Notes: generated from the sequence alone by a model not told the origin. A stretch of 64,000 nucleotides of DNA from Myotis daubentonii (GCF_963259705.1 NC_081849.1:56578093-56642092), one strand, 5' to 3'. Numbered from the stretch's first letter, positions 20,455-31,600 are shown. Made by a program: numbers and translations.

Positions 20455-21276
20455 CAAGAGGCCCGGTGCACAAAAATTTGTGCACTGGCGGTGGGGGGGG
20501 GGGGTGTCCCTCAGCCCCACTTGTGCCCTCTCACAGTCTGGGACCCCTCGGGAGATAACGACCTGCTGGCTTAGGCCTGTTCCCGGGTGGCAGAGGGCAG
20601 ATCCAATCCCTAGGTGCCTGCCCCGCAGCTCTTGGTCGGGCTCAGAGCAAGGCCGATTGCAGAGTTGGGGAGCTCCCCCCTGTCATGCACAGAGCAGGGC
20701 CCATCAGGGGGGTTGGGGCTCCATACCCTGTCACACACAGAGCAGGGCCGATCAGGGGTTGGGGAGCTACCCCGTCACGCACAGATTAGGGCCAATAGGG
20801 GAGTTGGGGCACTGCCCCCTGTCACACATAGAGCAAGGCGGATCAGGGGGTTGGGGCACTCCCCCCTGTCACACTCAGGGTAGGGCTGATGGGGAGGTTG
20901 CGGCTCCACCCCATCACACACAGAGCAGGGCCCATGGGGGCTTGGGGAGCTCCCCGCTATCAGGCACAGAGCAGGGCCGATCAGGGGGTTGGGGCGCCTT
21001 CCCTTGTCACGCACAGAGCAGGGTGGATAGGGAGGTTGTGGCCCCGCCCCCTGTCACACACAGAGCTGCAGGGCGATCAGGGGGTTTGGGCGCTGCCCCC
21101 TGTCAAGCTGCTCCAGGGGCCAGGAGGCCTTGCTGCTCCTCTGATCCCGGCGCTGGGAGGCCTCGCTGCTCTGCTGATCCTGGTGCTGGGAGGCTACGCT
21201 GATCCCGGGTTCGGGAGGCCTCGCGGCTCCGCTGATCCCAGTGCTGGGAGGCATATTACCCTTTTACTATATAGGA
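20455..21276 (-). mobile_element. Helitron unit A, array 2 (second copy)
   Basis: Same plan as 19053-19896: TCCTATATAGTAAAAGGGTA start, about 45-bp minisatellite, hairpin GTGCACAAATTTTTGTGCAC (20466-20485 on +), end CGGGCCTCTTG joined to TCCTATCTAA of unit B. Near its 5' end it has three to four copies of 'gctgatcc(c/t)g..gctgggaggc' (about 21110-21250), which the first A copy has only once. Confidence 0.92.
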
Positions 21277-21934
21277 TAGAGGCCTGGTGCATGGGTTGGG
21301 GCTGGCTGGTTTGCCCTGAAGGGTGTCCTGGATCAGGGTAGGGGTCCCGCTTGGGTGCCTGGCCAGCCTGATGAGGGGATGATGGCTGTTTGCAGCTGGT
21401 CACACACCCTTCAGGGTGGGGGTCCCCACTGGGGTGCCTGGCCAGTCTGGGTGAGGGGCTGAGGGCCGTTTTCAGGCTGACGGGTGACTGAAGCTCCCAA
21501 ACTCTCCTTTTTTTCTTTTTTTTAATTCTTGGATTTATTTACCTTCTATGGCTGTCACTGGAACTGAGAGCCAGCTTTAGCTCTGAGGCTCGGCTCCAGA
21601 TCTGAGACCTCCGCTGCTGAAAGCAGGTATCTGGTTTGTTTGGGTTCTATAATTGAAACACTGTTGCAACTCCAGCTGGCTGAAAGCATGGGGATTGTTT
21701 AGTTTCTATAATTGCAACATTGTTTCTTAGAGTGCGGCTCAGAGGCCGGCAGCAGCAGTCGGGGAACCTTGGCTTCCTCCATCACTGGAGCAAGCAAGCC
21801 TCCTGTTCGCCTCAGCTGCCTGGCTGCCAGCCGCCATCTTGGTTGGCAGTTAATTTGCATATTGCCCTGATTAGCCACTGGTAAGCGTGTCAGAGGTACG
21901 GTTAATTACCATGTTTGTCTATTATTAGATAGGA
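21277..21934 (-). mobile_element. Helitron unit B, array 2 (5'-most unit)
   Basis: Own-strand start TCCTATCTAATAATAGACAA after host A (T at 21935 on +). The 3' boundary CAGGCCTCTA again runs straight into TCCTATATAG of unit A, with no hairpin. It shares the 'gccagccaagatggcggctg'-like middle and the poly-T tract with the other B units. Confidence 0.9.
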
Positions 21935-21939
21935 TGATT

Positions 21940-22620
21940 AAGTCAATTTCTTTTAAGTCAAAAGTGTAAGAGAATAAAAAGGCAGTGTTACCAAGAGGTT
22001 ACTAATTTATAACAATTTTAAGTTGTTTACTCAAATGTCAACATTTTCCCTCAGTCATCCCCATTTTAAAAATAATGAGCACATTGGTCTACTCAACTCC
22101 CTCACTCCCTCTTATTTGGAAACTAGAATTTTAGCCTGAATCCATGTTTGAAATTTTGGTGAAATGTAGGCATTATGAGTAATACATAAAGGCAATTTTT
22201 TGTAGATAATAACCTAGAGCTTTATTTCCCCAGAATTTCTTTGTGGTACATACTCATTTGAAATTACCTCCTACATGCACTCTTAATATCCCTCCTTTGT
22301 TTCTTTACATATACTTTTAAAATGTTAAATCAGTTCCAAATGATGTATCACTTAGTTTAGGGAGAGAAGGCGAGTAGAGAAAAAAGATATTCTAAATTTC
22401 CAAGGCATGATTTAATACCAAAATAGGCTTGTCCATTGCTGGTGGCTGTTTAGCTCCATATTATAGAGATAATAATACCTTATGAAAAGACCAGGAACAC
22501 ATTATTACCTAAATATATGGACTTGTCAATGTGAAGCAAGCTTTCCCAACTTTATTGAAAGGTGTTACATGACCTAAACATTTCCAGTTGGAGTGCACAA
22601 AGTTAGAGAGGCTTACGCTA
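21940..22620. other. AT-rich non-coding DNA
   Basis: No feature recognised. Confidence 0.4.
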
Positions 22621-22659
22621 GAGCAGAAAACCACAAACAGCTGAGACCTCCTTCCGCAA

Positions 22660-22775
22660 AGGCTGTAAGTCCAAAACCTGACTGCAAGTCAGAATCACCA
22701 GAACATTAAACCAACACAGACTCCTTGATCTCACCACAGAGTTTCTGCTTCTGTTGCTGTCATGATCCTGTGGAG
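22660..22775 (+). mobile_element. MER5-like hAT fragment
   Basis: 'gcaagtcagaatcaccagaa', 'cattaaaccaacacagactc' and 'cacagagtttctgcttctgt' follow the MER5A order ('gcatcagaatcacc', 'gttaaaacacagattgc', 'cagagtttctgattc'). Termini not seen. Confidence 0.5.
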
Positions 22776-23019
22776 TATCAGTGAAATGTAAACGAAACAT
22801 TATAGACGTTTTCTCATTTGTAGAGAATCACAAAATATGAGGTTGAACCCATGTACCTTTACCTAGTGCATATTAAAGAGATACACCCCCTCCAAAGAAG
22901 TGCTCCATATTTGACCAGCAACCATCCACTCTCAGGTAAGGAAAAAGAAAGCCTATTTGTGCTGATAGCTTAATCATACTTGTGAGGTAACAGAGCTCTA
23001 TTATTAATTGGAAAATGAA

Positions 23020-23190
23020 CATGGAAAAGTGGGAAAGCCCTGGACAAGGAGTTAGAAGTTGAATTCATGTCCCTACTTCATTCCCTAATTTGTTAAATGG
23101 CCTTGAGCATGTCGCTTAATTCCATCAGCCTTTAATTCCCTTTTCTATAACATGAGAAGGTAAGACTTGGTAATCTCCAAGGGTCCTTTT
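23020..23190 (+). mobile_element. MIR SINE, diverged
   Basis: 'gacaaggagttagaagttga', 'aatggccttgagcatgtcgc', 'ttaattccatcagcctttaa' and 'taacatgagaaggtaagact' follow the MIR order. Confidence 0.7.
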
Positions 23191-23194
23191 GTAA

Positions 23195-24180
23195 GAGGAA
23201 ATATCTCTTCTTCTCAAGCATTTCTCTCAAATATTATTGAAAACACCCTGAAGTATGGGGGAAACATTTCACTGCGTTTTTCCTTCCCCAACTCACTGTG
23301 GATCAGACTGCAAAGTGATCACTGAAGCAAACCAGCCAATACACTTTACAAAAACCAGAAGAGTAAGCCCAGCACATGCATACAACCTGGCTGTGACTTT
23401 TCTGTCTGCTGACAGACATCAGATCTTGTCACGAGTACAGTCAATGGGGTGCAAAATCCTGTGGAATTTGCTGAACTGAACAGGACACCACACATAACCA
23501 TGGGAACCTCAGACACCAGCCATGTCATGTGTTGTCATCGCTGATCCTGTTCCTGTTCTCACTCCAGGGCCAGCCAGAGAGTCTGTTATTGATATTAAAG
23601 AAAATACTGTTCAGATCAGATCAGATCTTAAGCAATTATTTTGACTTAATCAAGACCTCTTTTATTTTCAAGTTAATGATTTGGTTTTTAAAAAATACAC
23701 ACACCAGATCACCAGCTTTATCCTAAAATTTTTGCCCTAGAACCCTAATCTGTCATGCTGTTCATCATCTGGGTTAGGTACTGGGGATGTAATCTTGTAC
23801 AGTAACTTTATATCCTGTTATGTCAGACAAATGAACTCATAAACATTGCGCCTGTGAGAGGTACAGCTCTGGGCCTGAAGAATTTAGACACACAATTGCT
23901 CATGCACAGTTTTCATTAAAATAAACTAAAAATCTGTATAGACAAAGCAAAGATGCATTGTTTTATATCATCATTCTCTACACCGAAATGATAGATGTAA
24001 AAACACCACATTTAATTAGTCTGAAAAAGAGGGGCTATCACAAAATAAGAAGTGCTTTTAAATGTGTGTAAACAGAGATTAAAGTAACAAAAGTGAAATG
24101 AGGCTGGACCAGAAAAGAGAAGTGAGTGAGAGTTCAGAAAAATAGAACTGATCTGATATAAAGGCAGATGATGTGAAAAT
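23195..24180. other. Unassigned moderately GC-balanced DNA
   Basis: No family recognised. A pyrimidine tract ending in CTCCAG at about 23545-23569 resembles a splice acceptor, but the frames after it are short. Confidence 0.35.
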
Positions 24181-24184
24181 CATT

Positions 24185-24345
24185 TAAGTCCACAGAATTC
24201 TAGAGTTGAAAAGACAGGAGAAATAAGTCCTAGAAGAAAATGAGTCACTAAGAGATTAGATGAACTGCCTAAATTCCCAGGACTAGAATTAGGGGCCCCA
24301 GACTCCTGAGACAATGTTCTTTCCAATATATCACATAGCTACGGT
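24185..24345 (+). mobile_element. Old mammal-wide repeat (MIR-class)
   Basis: 'agaattctagagttgaaaag', 'atgagtcactaagagattag', 'atgaactgcctaaattccca' and 'ccccagactcctgagacaat' have the order of a mammal-wide 'gagg..ttaagtgacttgcccaagg' repeat. Confidence 0.5.
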
Positions 24346-24349
24346 TTTA

Positions 24350-24970
24350 GATTATTTCAATATTTTTACTGAATATAGGTGGTTCAAATTTGAAGGCGAT
24401 TATCATCTTTTTTCATGGACTATTATGGGATGAAAATGAAGAAGCCACAGTGGTAGTTTGGATTAACACTTGCAAACATAATTTAGTAAGAGTTATTCAA
24501 ATGAAAATTGGCATTTCTTCTCTTGCATCGCATCATGCATTCTTGCATTTCCATGTATACTGAGAGCCTACCATGTGCCAGGGTATTTTTTCTCTAATAA
24601 AGGAGACAGAAATATAAATAGAAGGGTACAAAAAAGGTATAGAACGGGGATGGTGATGAGAAGTTATTAATAGGACTGGGATTATAAGAAGGTGCCAGAT
24701 TATGAAGAATGTGTCCTTGGTTAGGATTTGAAACTATGTTTGGACAGCCAAGAGTCTGTAGATAACTTTACACAAAAAAAGCTACACGAAGAGGTGTATT
24801 TAAGGAAATTGCACTGGCCTGTTGAGATAAATGGACAGGTGAGATAGCACAAAATTCAGTTTTCCACATTAGAGTATGGGGGTTTCAGTCATGTGGGAAA
24901 AAATATAACTATCTGAAGTTTAGAGAAATTCTCTTCAGGGCATCTTTAGCTTGAGGTGTATAAGAAAGCT
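24350..24970. other. AT-rich non-coding DNA with an L2/MIR-like scrap
   Basis: 'tgagagcctaccatgtgcca' at about 24561-24580 is an L2/MIR-class phrase. The remainder is unassigned. Confidence 0.4.
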
Positions 24971-24973
24971 CTT

Positions 24974-25183
24974 GCCCTGCCAGTGTGGCTCAGTGGTTGA
25001 ACATTGACCTATGAGCCAGGAGATCATGGTCCCAGTCTTGATCAGGGCACATGCTCAGGTTGCAGGCTCAATCCCCAGTAGGAGTGCAGGGGGCAGCTGG
25101 TTGATCAATAATTCTCTCTCATCACTGATGCTTCTATCTCTCTCCCTCTCCCTTCTTTTCTCTGAAATCAATAAAAATCTAAG
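24974..25183 (+). mobile_element. VES SINE
   Basis: Head CCCTGCCAGTGTGGCTCAGT, then 'gttgaacattgacctatgag', body GGGGCAGCTGGTTGATCAAT, tail TCTGAAATCAATAAAAATCT. The B box is degraded. Confidence 0.94.
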
Positions 25184-25189
25184 AGAAGG

Positions 25190-26190
25190 TCTTGAGTTAC
25201 TGTAATTAACCTCCTAAAGTTTGGAGAGAGGTATGGAGTAGTAGAAATGTGGGACTGAATAGCCTTCAGAATATAGTTTATGGCATCAGGGTAAAGGAGA
25301 GCTCTAAAAAAATATGAGATGGATAAGGACAGAATCACAAATGTCATAGAACAAGGAATTATTGCTTTTCCTACTACTTAGTAGCAACTCCATAACAGGA
25401 TATTCTAATCAGCGTAAGATTAAATTGACTGTGTAAAGTACCCCAATTTTGGTTGAAATTCTCCTTCTGCCTTCATATTCATTCAAACACCTCCTAAGAT
25501 TAGCTGAAGACTTTAGTATCAAACTATAAATTACTTTGGATGGAATCTTCTGTATCTGTCTATTTTCATAGGTTTAATCTCACAGTTTATATTTTTCAAA
25601 TTCTGTAGTATTATATAAAGAAAATTATTGGGAAAGTCACCAGTTAGTGACACAGGCAAGTGATGACTGTTGGTTGAAACCTTAGTCAAGCTCCAGTCAA
25701 GGTGAAAGTTAAGTGAGAACTAAGTATGTGTTGGCCATGATGATTGACTAATGAATAAGAAACCCTCACAGCTATAGGTTCATAGGTGTCAGAGAGAAAT
25801 GGAAGCAGCTACAGCATTAATATATATATTGCCACATCATTACAGGACCATGGGGTTGAGAAAAATTACTACTAGGCTCTCTCTTCCCTGCTTTAAGTAG
25901 AAATAGTGGCTTATAAAAGAAAAATAAAATAGGGGGAAAATCTAAGAGATGATGGTTCTTAATATAAGATATATTATTGCAGGGATTCCATCCACAGTTG
26001 CTAATGTTGGAAAGGACTGGAAAAGTGAAAAGGAATCTTTGTCAGCAGGGAAGGACTTTAAGAACACTTTGAGAGTGACATAAGTGTTGGGAATTACCAC
26101 CCAGACCTTGAATCATTGCCAAAGATATCAAAGCTTAACATGAAGAAGAATTAGACATTTTTCTTGATTGAGAAAGGCACAGAATATCTC
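25190..26190. other. AT-rich non-coding DNA
   Basis: No feature recognised. Confidence 0.4.
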
Positions 26191-26194
26191 TATC

Positions 26195-27235
26195 AATAAA
26201 TAGAAATATTTCATAATGATAAGAACAATCCATGAGAAAACTCTGCATTAGTTGTATGTGCATAACAACATAGCTTCATAATTGTTATACAAAAAGAAAG
26301 GACAACTAGAGGATAAACAAATAAATTCCTATTGAAATGAGGAGGCTTCATGTACCTCTCAACAACTGATAAGACAAATAGCCCCCCCCCAAAAAAAAAA
26401 AAAAAACTTAGTAAGAGTAGAGAAATTATGTTAACTTTATTCATTGTATTTTTTAAGATCCACTCATACGGAATTTTATTCTTTTCTAGTGATCTTATTG
26501 CAATTTTTGGACTAAGTACTGGACCATAATCCAGTTTAATGATTTTCAACACATTAAAAGAGTTCAGAGTATATTCTCTGAACACAATGGGATTAAGCTA
26601 GAAATTAATAATAAAAATCTAACTGGTAAACTTCCAACTGTTTGGAAATTAAGTAATACACTTATAAGTAACATGATGGTCCAGAACAAGTCACAATGAA
26701 CTAAATAATAATAAAAAGATAAATCACAATTGTGGGTTCATATAAAGCTGTGATTTGTGGGTAATTTGTAGTTTTAGCACACCTATTGACAAAGAAGAAG
26801 GGTAAAAATCAATAATACAAATATTTATATTAAGAAAGTCACCTATTACCTACATAGGGAATAAAAATAAGATATCACTATAAATCCTACAAACCTAAGA
26901 AAAACTTGATCGGATGACAATATGAAAATTTTCATGCCAATGTAAAAATTTAGATAAATTGAACAAGTATCAACAAACAAAATGTAAGGAAAAAGGAAAC
27001 AATCATTATAAAATCTGTAGAGTGGTATATTTCCAGCCTCAGATATTTTTGTGGATGAATTTTTCCAACCAAAAAGTCAGAACTAGTGCCAAATTTAAAC
27101 AGTGCCATATACTAGAAAAAGCAGGGACACTTCTCACTTTTTTTTGTACCAAATCCTGAAAATGAAATTATAAAAAATGAAAATGATAGGGTGGTATCTG
27201 TGAAAATAGATAAAAAACACTGAAGTAGAAGTTGT
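26195..27235 (+). mobile_element. Old LINE-1 ORF2 remnant
   Basis: Decayed L1 ORF2, N-terminal (endonuclease) half. Landmarks in order: 'ttcataatgataagaacaat', 'caactagaggataaacaaat', 'cagagtatattctctgaaca', 'caatgggattaagctagaaa', 'gtttggaaattaagtaatac', 'gatatcactataaatcctac', 'attttcatgccaatgtaaaa' and 'tttagataaattgaacaagt'. Reading frames are broken by many stops. A C9/A16 run (26382-26406) interrupts it. Confidence 0.75.
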
Positions 27236-27239
27236 CTCA

Positions 27240-29146
27240 TAGCTGGAGGGAAAAAAATACCACAAAATTAAAAATTTTATTGAAGACCAACCTGTTTAAT
27301 AGGTCTTATGATTTCTGTTCAGCTGGATTTATACATCAATGAAATATGTAGAGGGATAAACAATAAGTTCTAAAGGGCTGAGAAGACCAAAGAAGTAAAT
27401 GAAATAGGGATCTAAGATGAATTAATATGCATACAGAGAGATACAAGGAAGATGGTGATAAAAAAACAACGTTTTCTTCTTAAGTACTGGAAGAAGAGAG
27501 AAGAGTAAAAACGAGATACAAGCGTGACTGTCAACAACGTAAGCTCAGAAGATAAAAACAAAACCAAGAAATTCAAATTACCTGGATTTGTGATCATGAG
27601 TTTTTAACAGGCTTCATCAATTTTCTCAAGTTCAGTTGTGTCTCTGGGGTAGTTTGTGCTTTGGTGGTCAGGGAACCCTGCTCAGTGTTAACAAATGCAC
27701 ATTGTAACTCACTTCTTAAAGCAAAACAGAGATATTTCTCCTACTTTAATGGGGGGCATGTGAAAAAGTTGGGGCCTGATGGAGATTAATGGCACCCGTG
27801 GAAGAAAACGTAGATGACAAATTATAGGCTTCACACTCTTCACATGATCATTACCAGAATCATGTTACTCCTATGTTGTAATCAATGAGGAGTCATTTTT
27901 TTTTATTGACAAACAAAGCTACCTTCTCAATGAGAAATGTTTTATTTTATTTTATCAACCTAGCATTCATAAATAGACATATTTGGGGTACATGAGTCTA
28001 AAATATGCTAAAGCTATTGGTATAGTTACAGAGTCATTTATTGGTAGTCTTATTAAGTAAAGCTCAATTCTACTTTATAGCATTTTTACAATTTCTGTGG
28101 GGTTAAGAAATACTTGTCAGCAGCAGTTCTGAATTTTATATTCAGAATTGTATGACTGCAATGCAAATGCTTTTTCCAATGTACCATGCATTGGATTCTT
28201 GCTAAATTATTTGGAGACAACACAAACCATCCTCCATATGTGCAGATGTGTTGCTATTAAATATTTGCAAGCAGGCATGCTGTTAGTGTGCAGTTCAGTG
28301 TCTAGAGACTCTATCACCCAAGCTCAGCAGTCTTCAGGAGTATATCAACACAAAACCTCCAGAGGGTTGGGTAGAATTTGGATTTAGGAGGCAGAATATC
28401 ATTTCTAGAAAGTGGTGTGGACTCTGTGTAGTTCAAACCTGTGACTCTGTGTTTATGAAAAAACACTTTCTCAGGAATTGAAATAAAATATTTGAGAAAA
28501 TGACAATACCTAGTGAACATGAACAAATAGAGACTTTACTTGACAGAACAAACATTCCAATGACTCCTGATTTTTTGTGAATGAGCCTAAATAAATACCT
28601 AAGGAAAAAAAGTTTGTTTTGTAAAAAAGAAAAAAGCTAAATATAGAGAGACTGACAAAATGTGGTAGCTTAAAAAATAGTGCTGTAATTAATTTAAAGA
28701 AACTAGAGCTAAATTATAAGAACCCTATGATAATACATCCTGCAATGTAATAGCAATTTTATTGTCATGGCAAATAAAATTAGTAATGTTCACTTAGATT
28801 TCCAAAATTACCTCTTTATATTATATCTCAAAAAAGAATTATTCTTTTCACTACAATATGCCCCATTATATGAAAAACTTCTTACTCACTGGGAAAAAAT
28901 GGGAATAATTATTTTGCTTTAAGTAACTGTTTCCTCTACCTCTGTTTATAAATATGCAAATAAGACAAAAACAAAGAACCATTGGCAATAGTGTCTTTCC
29001 TTGCTGCCCTGATTTCTTGACAACCACAATGCGCCTGCTTCAGCCTTTCCATTCTCTATGAAAAACCTGTCAAATCCCACTTAGCCTTGAGTACATGAAA
29101 AAAAGTTAAGTATAAAAGGATATAGAACTAGCTTTTCTAAAATTGC
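27240..29146. other. AT-rich non-coding DNA
   Basis: The first 350 bp may continue the LINE. No other feature recognised. Confidence 0.35.
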
Positions 29147-29154
29147 CTCTAATG

Positions 29155-29365
29155 CAGCGGTTCTCAACCTGTGGGTCGCGACCCCTTTGGCAGTCGAACG
29201 ACCCTTTCACAAGGGTCGCCTAAGACCATCCTTCATATCAGATATTTACATTACGATTCATAACAGTAGCAACATTACAGTTATGAAGTAGCAATGAAAA
29301 TAATTTTATGGTTGGTCACAACATGAGGAACTGTATTTAAAGCACCAGAAGGGTAAGAACCACTG
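29155..29365 (+). mobile_element. SPIN-type hAT MITE with perfect 8-bp target duplication
   Basis: Starts CAGCGGTTCTCAACCTGTGG, continues with GTCGCGACCCCTTTGGCAGT and CGAACGACCCTTTCAC, and ends GTAAGAACCACTG, the inverted terminus. CTCTAATG is repeated exactly at 29147-29154 and 29366-29373. This is the layout of the SPACE INVADERS (SPIN) non-autonomous family of hAT transposons, which is known for patchy, horizontally acquired distribution in tetrapods, including bats. At 211 bp it is close to the family length. No transposase is encoded. Confidence 0.95.
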
Positions 29366-29375
29366 CTCTAATGTA

Positions 29376-29950
29376 TCATTGATACTAATAAAAGGGTGAT
29401 ATGCTAATTAGACCAGGAGACCTTCCGGAAGACTTTCCGGACGTCCTTCTGGACAAAGCCATGATGGCAGGGCCAAGGCAGAGGTGGTTAGGAGCGATCA
29501 GGCCAGAAAGGGAGGACAGTTGGGGGTGATGAGGCTGGCAGGGGGGTAATTGAGGGTGAGCAGGCTGGCGGGGGGGGGCAGTTGCAGCAGTGGGGGGCAG
29601 TTGTGGGCGAGTAGGCCAGCAGTGGGGGCAGTTAGGGGCAATCAGGCTGGCAGGGGGGTAGTTGGGTGTTATCAGACCAGCAAGGGGGAGCAGTTGGGGG
29701 CTAGAAGGCCAGTAGGCAGAGTGGTTAGGGGCAATCAGGCAGGCAGGCAGGTGAACAGTTAGGAGCCAGCAGTCCCAGATTGTGAGAGGAATGTCCGACT
29801 GCTGGTTTAGGCCTGATCCCACAGTTGGACATCTGGGATCAGGCCTAAACCGGCAGTCGGACATCCCCTGAGGGGTCCCAGATTGGAGAGGGTGCAGGCC
29901 AGACTGAAGGACACTGCCCTGTGCACGAATTTTGTGCACTAGTCCACTAG
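29376..29950 (+). mobile_element. Helitron, single copy next to a SPIN element
   Basis: Starts TCATTGATACTAATAAAAGG after host A (29375), two bases past the SPIN target duplication. It ends with the stem GTGCACGAATTTTGTGCAC, then TAGTCCACTAG before host T. 'atatgctaattagaccagg' and the 'ccttccgg' repeats group it with the copy at 17427. The middle has 'gcaatcaggctggcagggg' repeats. An inverted pair (about 29790-29812 and 29845-29870, around 'actgc(t/c)ggtttaggcctga') folds back within the element. Confidence 0.92.
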
Positions 29951-29954
29951 TATT

Positions 29955-30084
29955 TAAAATAATGGTTGTTTAACAAAAATTTGAAGTAAAAAGTTCTATT
30001 TTATGCTCCAACTTGGTGAAAAAAAGACTCAATATGAATTGTAAAAATAATTAAAATTGGAAAAATAAATGTGAAACCAAATAG
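29955..30084. other. Short AT-rich spacer
   Basis: Nothing recognised. Confidence 0.4.
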
Positions 30085-31182
30085 AATAATTTAAAAGACA
30101 ACCCAGTGAATGGGAGTACATATTCACCAATGATACATCTGATAAGGAGTTAACATGCAAAATTTATAAAGAACTTACACAATTCAACACCAAGAAAAAA
30201 ACAAAACAGTCCAACCATAAAAATGGGCAATGGCTCTGCATAGACACTTCCCCAAAGAAAAAATGTAGGTTGCCAATAGGCATGTTGAAAAATGCTCAAC
30301 GTCACTAATCATCAGAGAAATGCAAATTGAAACCACAATGAAATATCACTTTACATCTGTCAGGAAGGCTATCATCAATAAATCAACAAACAACAAGTGG
30401 TGGCAAGGATGTGGTGAAAAGACAACCCTCATGCTCTGTTGGTGGAAAAGCAGACTGGTGCAGCCACTATGGAAAAAACTGTATGGAGGTTCCTCAAAAA
30501 AATAAAAATGGAACTATATTATAATCCAGTGATTCCACTTCTGGGTGTATATCCAAAGAAATCCAAAACACTAATTCAAAAGAATATATGTAACCCTATG
30601 TCCATTGCAACATTATTTATAATAGCCCAAATACAGAAGCAACCTAATTGACTATACATAAATGAGTGGATAAAAACACAGTGGTACATATATACAGTGG
30701 AATATTACTGAGTCATAAAAAAATAAAATCTTACCATTTCTGACAGCATGAATGGACCTAGGGTGTATTATGCTAAGTGTAATGTCAGTCAAGAAAAGAC
30801 AAATATCATATGATTTCACTTATATGTGGGATCTAAAGAGCAATATAAAAAACAAACAAAATAGAAACAGACTCATAGATACAGACAACAGACTGATGGA
30901 TGTCAGATGGGCAGAGAGTTGGAGACTGGGTTAAAAAAGTGAAAGGATGGAGAATTAAAAATTGGTAGTTACAAAATAGTCATATGGATATAAAATACAG
31001 CATAGGAAATATAGTCAATAATATTTCAATAACTATGTATGGTGCCAAGTGGGTACTGGAATTATCAGGGGGACCACTTTACAGAGTAAGTGATTGTCAA
31101 ACCACTACCTGAAACTAATACAAAGTAATAGTCAATGTAAAATGTAATTTTTCAAAAATAAAATATTTTTAAAAAAGAAAAT
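30085..31182 (+). mobile_element. LINE-1, 3' end (ORF2 tail plus 3' UTR)
   Basis: 5'-truncated L1 in forward orientation. 'cagagaaatgcaaattgaaa', 'ctctgttggtggaaaagcag', 'gattccacttctgggtgtat' and 'acagtggaatattactgagt' are the ORF2 C-terminal region. A 70-codon open piece (30439-30651, MEKTVWRFLKKIKMELYY...) remains of the protein. The 3' UTR runs to 'aaataaaatatttttaaaaa'. Several stops and frameshifts make it dead. Confidence 0.93.
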
Positions 31183-31402
31183 GTAAATAATAATAAATGA
31201 GAATAGCCTACCCATGGAATAGAATACAGATAAGCAGGTCAAAAGCCATATATGCAGTCACATAAGCTTTTTGACTGGAACATCTTATGACTTCCTTGTG
31301 CTAGCAAATTCAATTTGGGGGATAAGTAAATATATTAGATAAAATTGAATACATACTTAAATTGGTAAAGATAAAGATGAAAATTTCACTTTCACAGCAG
31401 TT
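31183..31402. other. Spacer between the two L1 segments
   Basis: Nothing recognised. Confidence 0.4.
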
Positions 31403-31600
31403 TTGACTATACATAAATGAGTGGATAAAAACACAGTGGTACATATATACAGTGGAATATTACGGAGTCATAGAAAAATAAAATCTTACCATTTGTGACA
31501 GCGTGAATGGACCTAGAGTGTATTATGCTAAGTGAAATGTCAGTCAAGAAAAGACAAATATCATATGATTTCACTTATATGTGGGATCTAAAGAGCAATA
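31403..31600 (+). mobile_element. Displaced second copy of an internal L1 segment
   Basis: The 198 bp from TTGACTATACATAAATGAGT to TCTAAAGAGCAATA repeat 30648-30845 with six substitutions by my count (about 97% identity) and no indel. It starts and stops inside the L1, has no 3' UTR and no poly(A), so it is not a normal retrotransposed end. Confidence 0.93.

Noticed and set aside
19200..21110. CRISPR-like regular repeats
   Set aside because: Repeats and 'spacers' are all variants of the same minisatellite unit, the setting is a mammalian transposon, and there are no cas genes.
26211..26585. 124-codon open frame on the minus strand
   Set aside because: It is antisense to a decayed L1 ORF2 and includes poly-Phe/Gly from the A/C homopolymers.
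30439..30651. 70-codon open frame as a gene
   Set aside because: It is the remains of L1 ORF2 in a 5'-truncated element.
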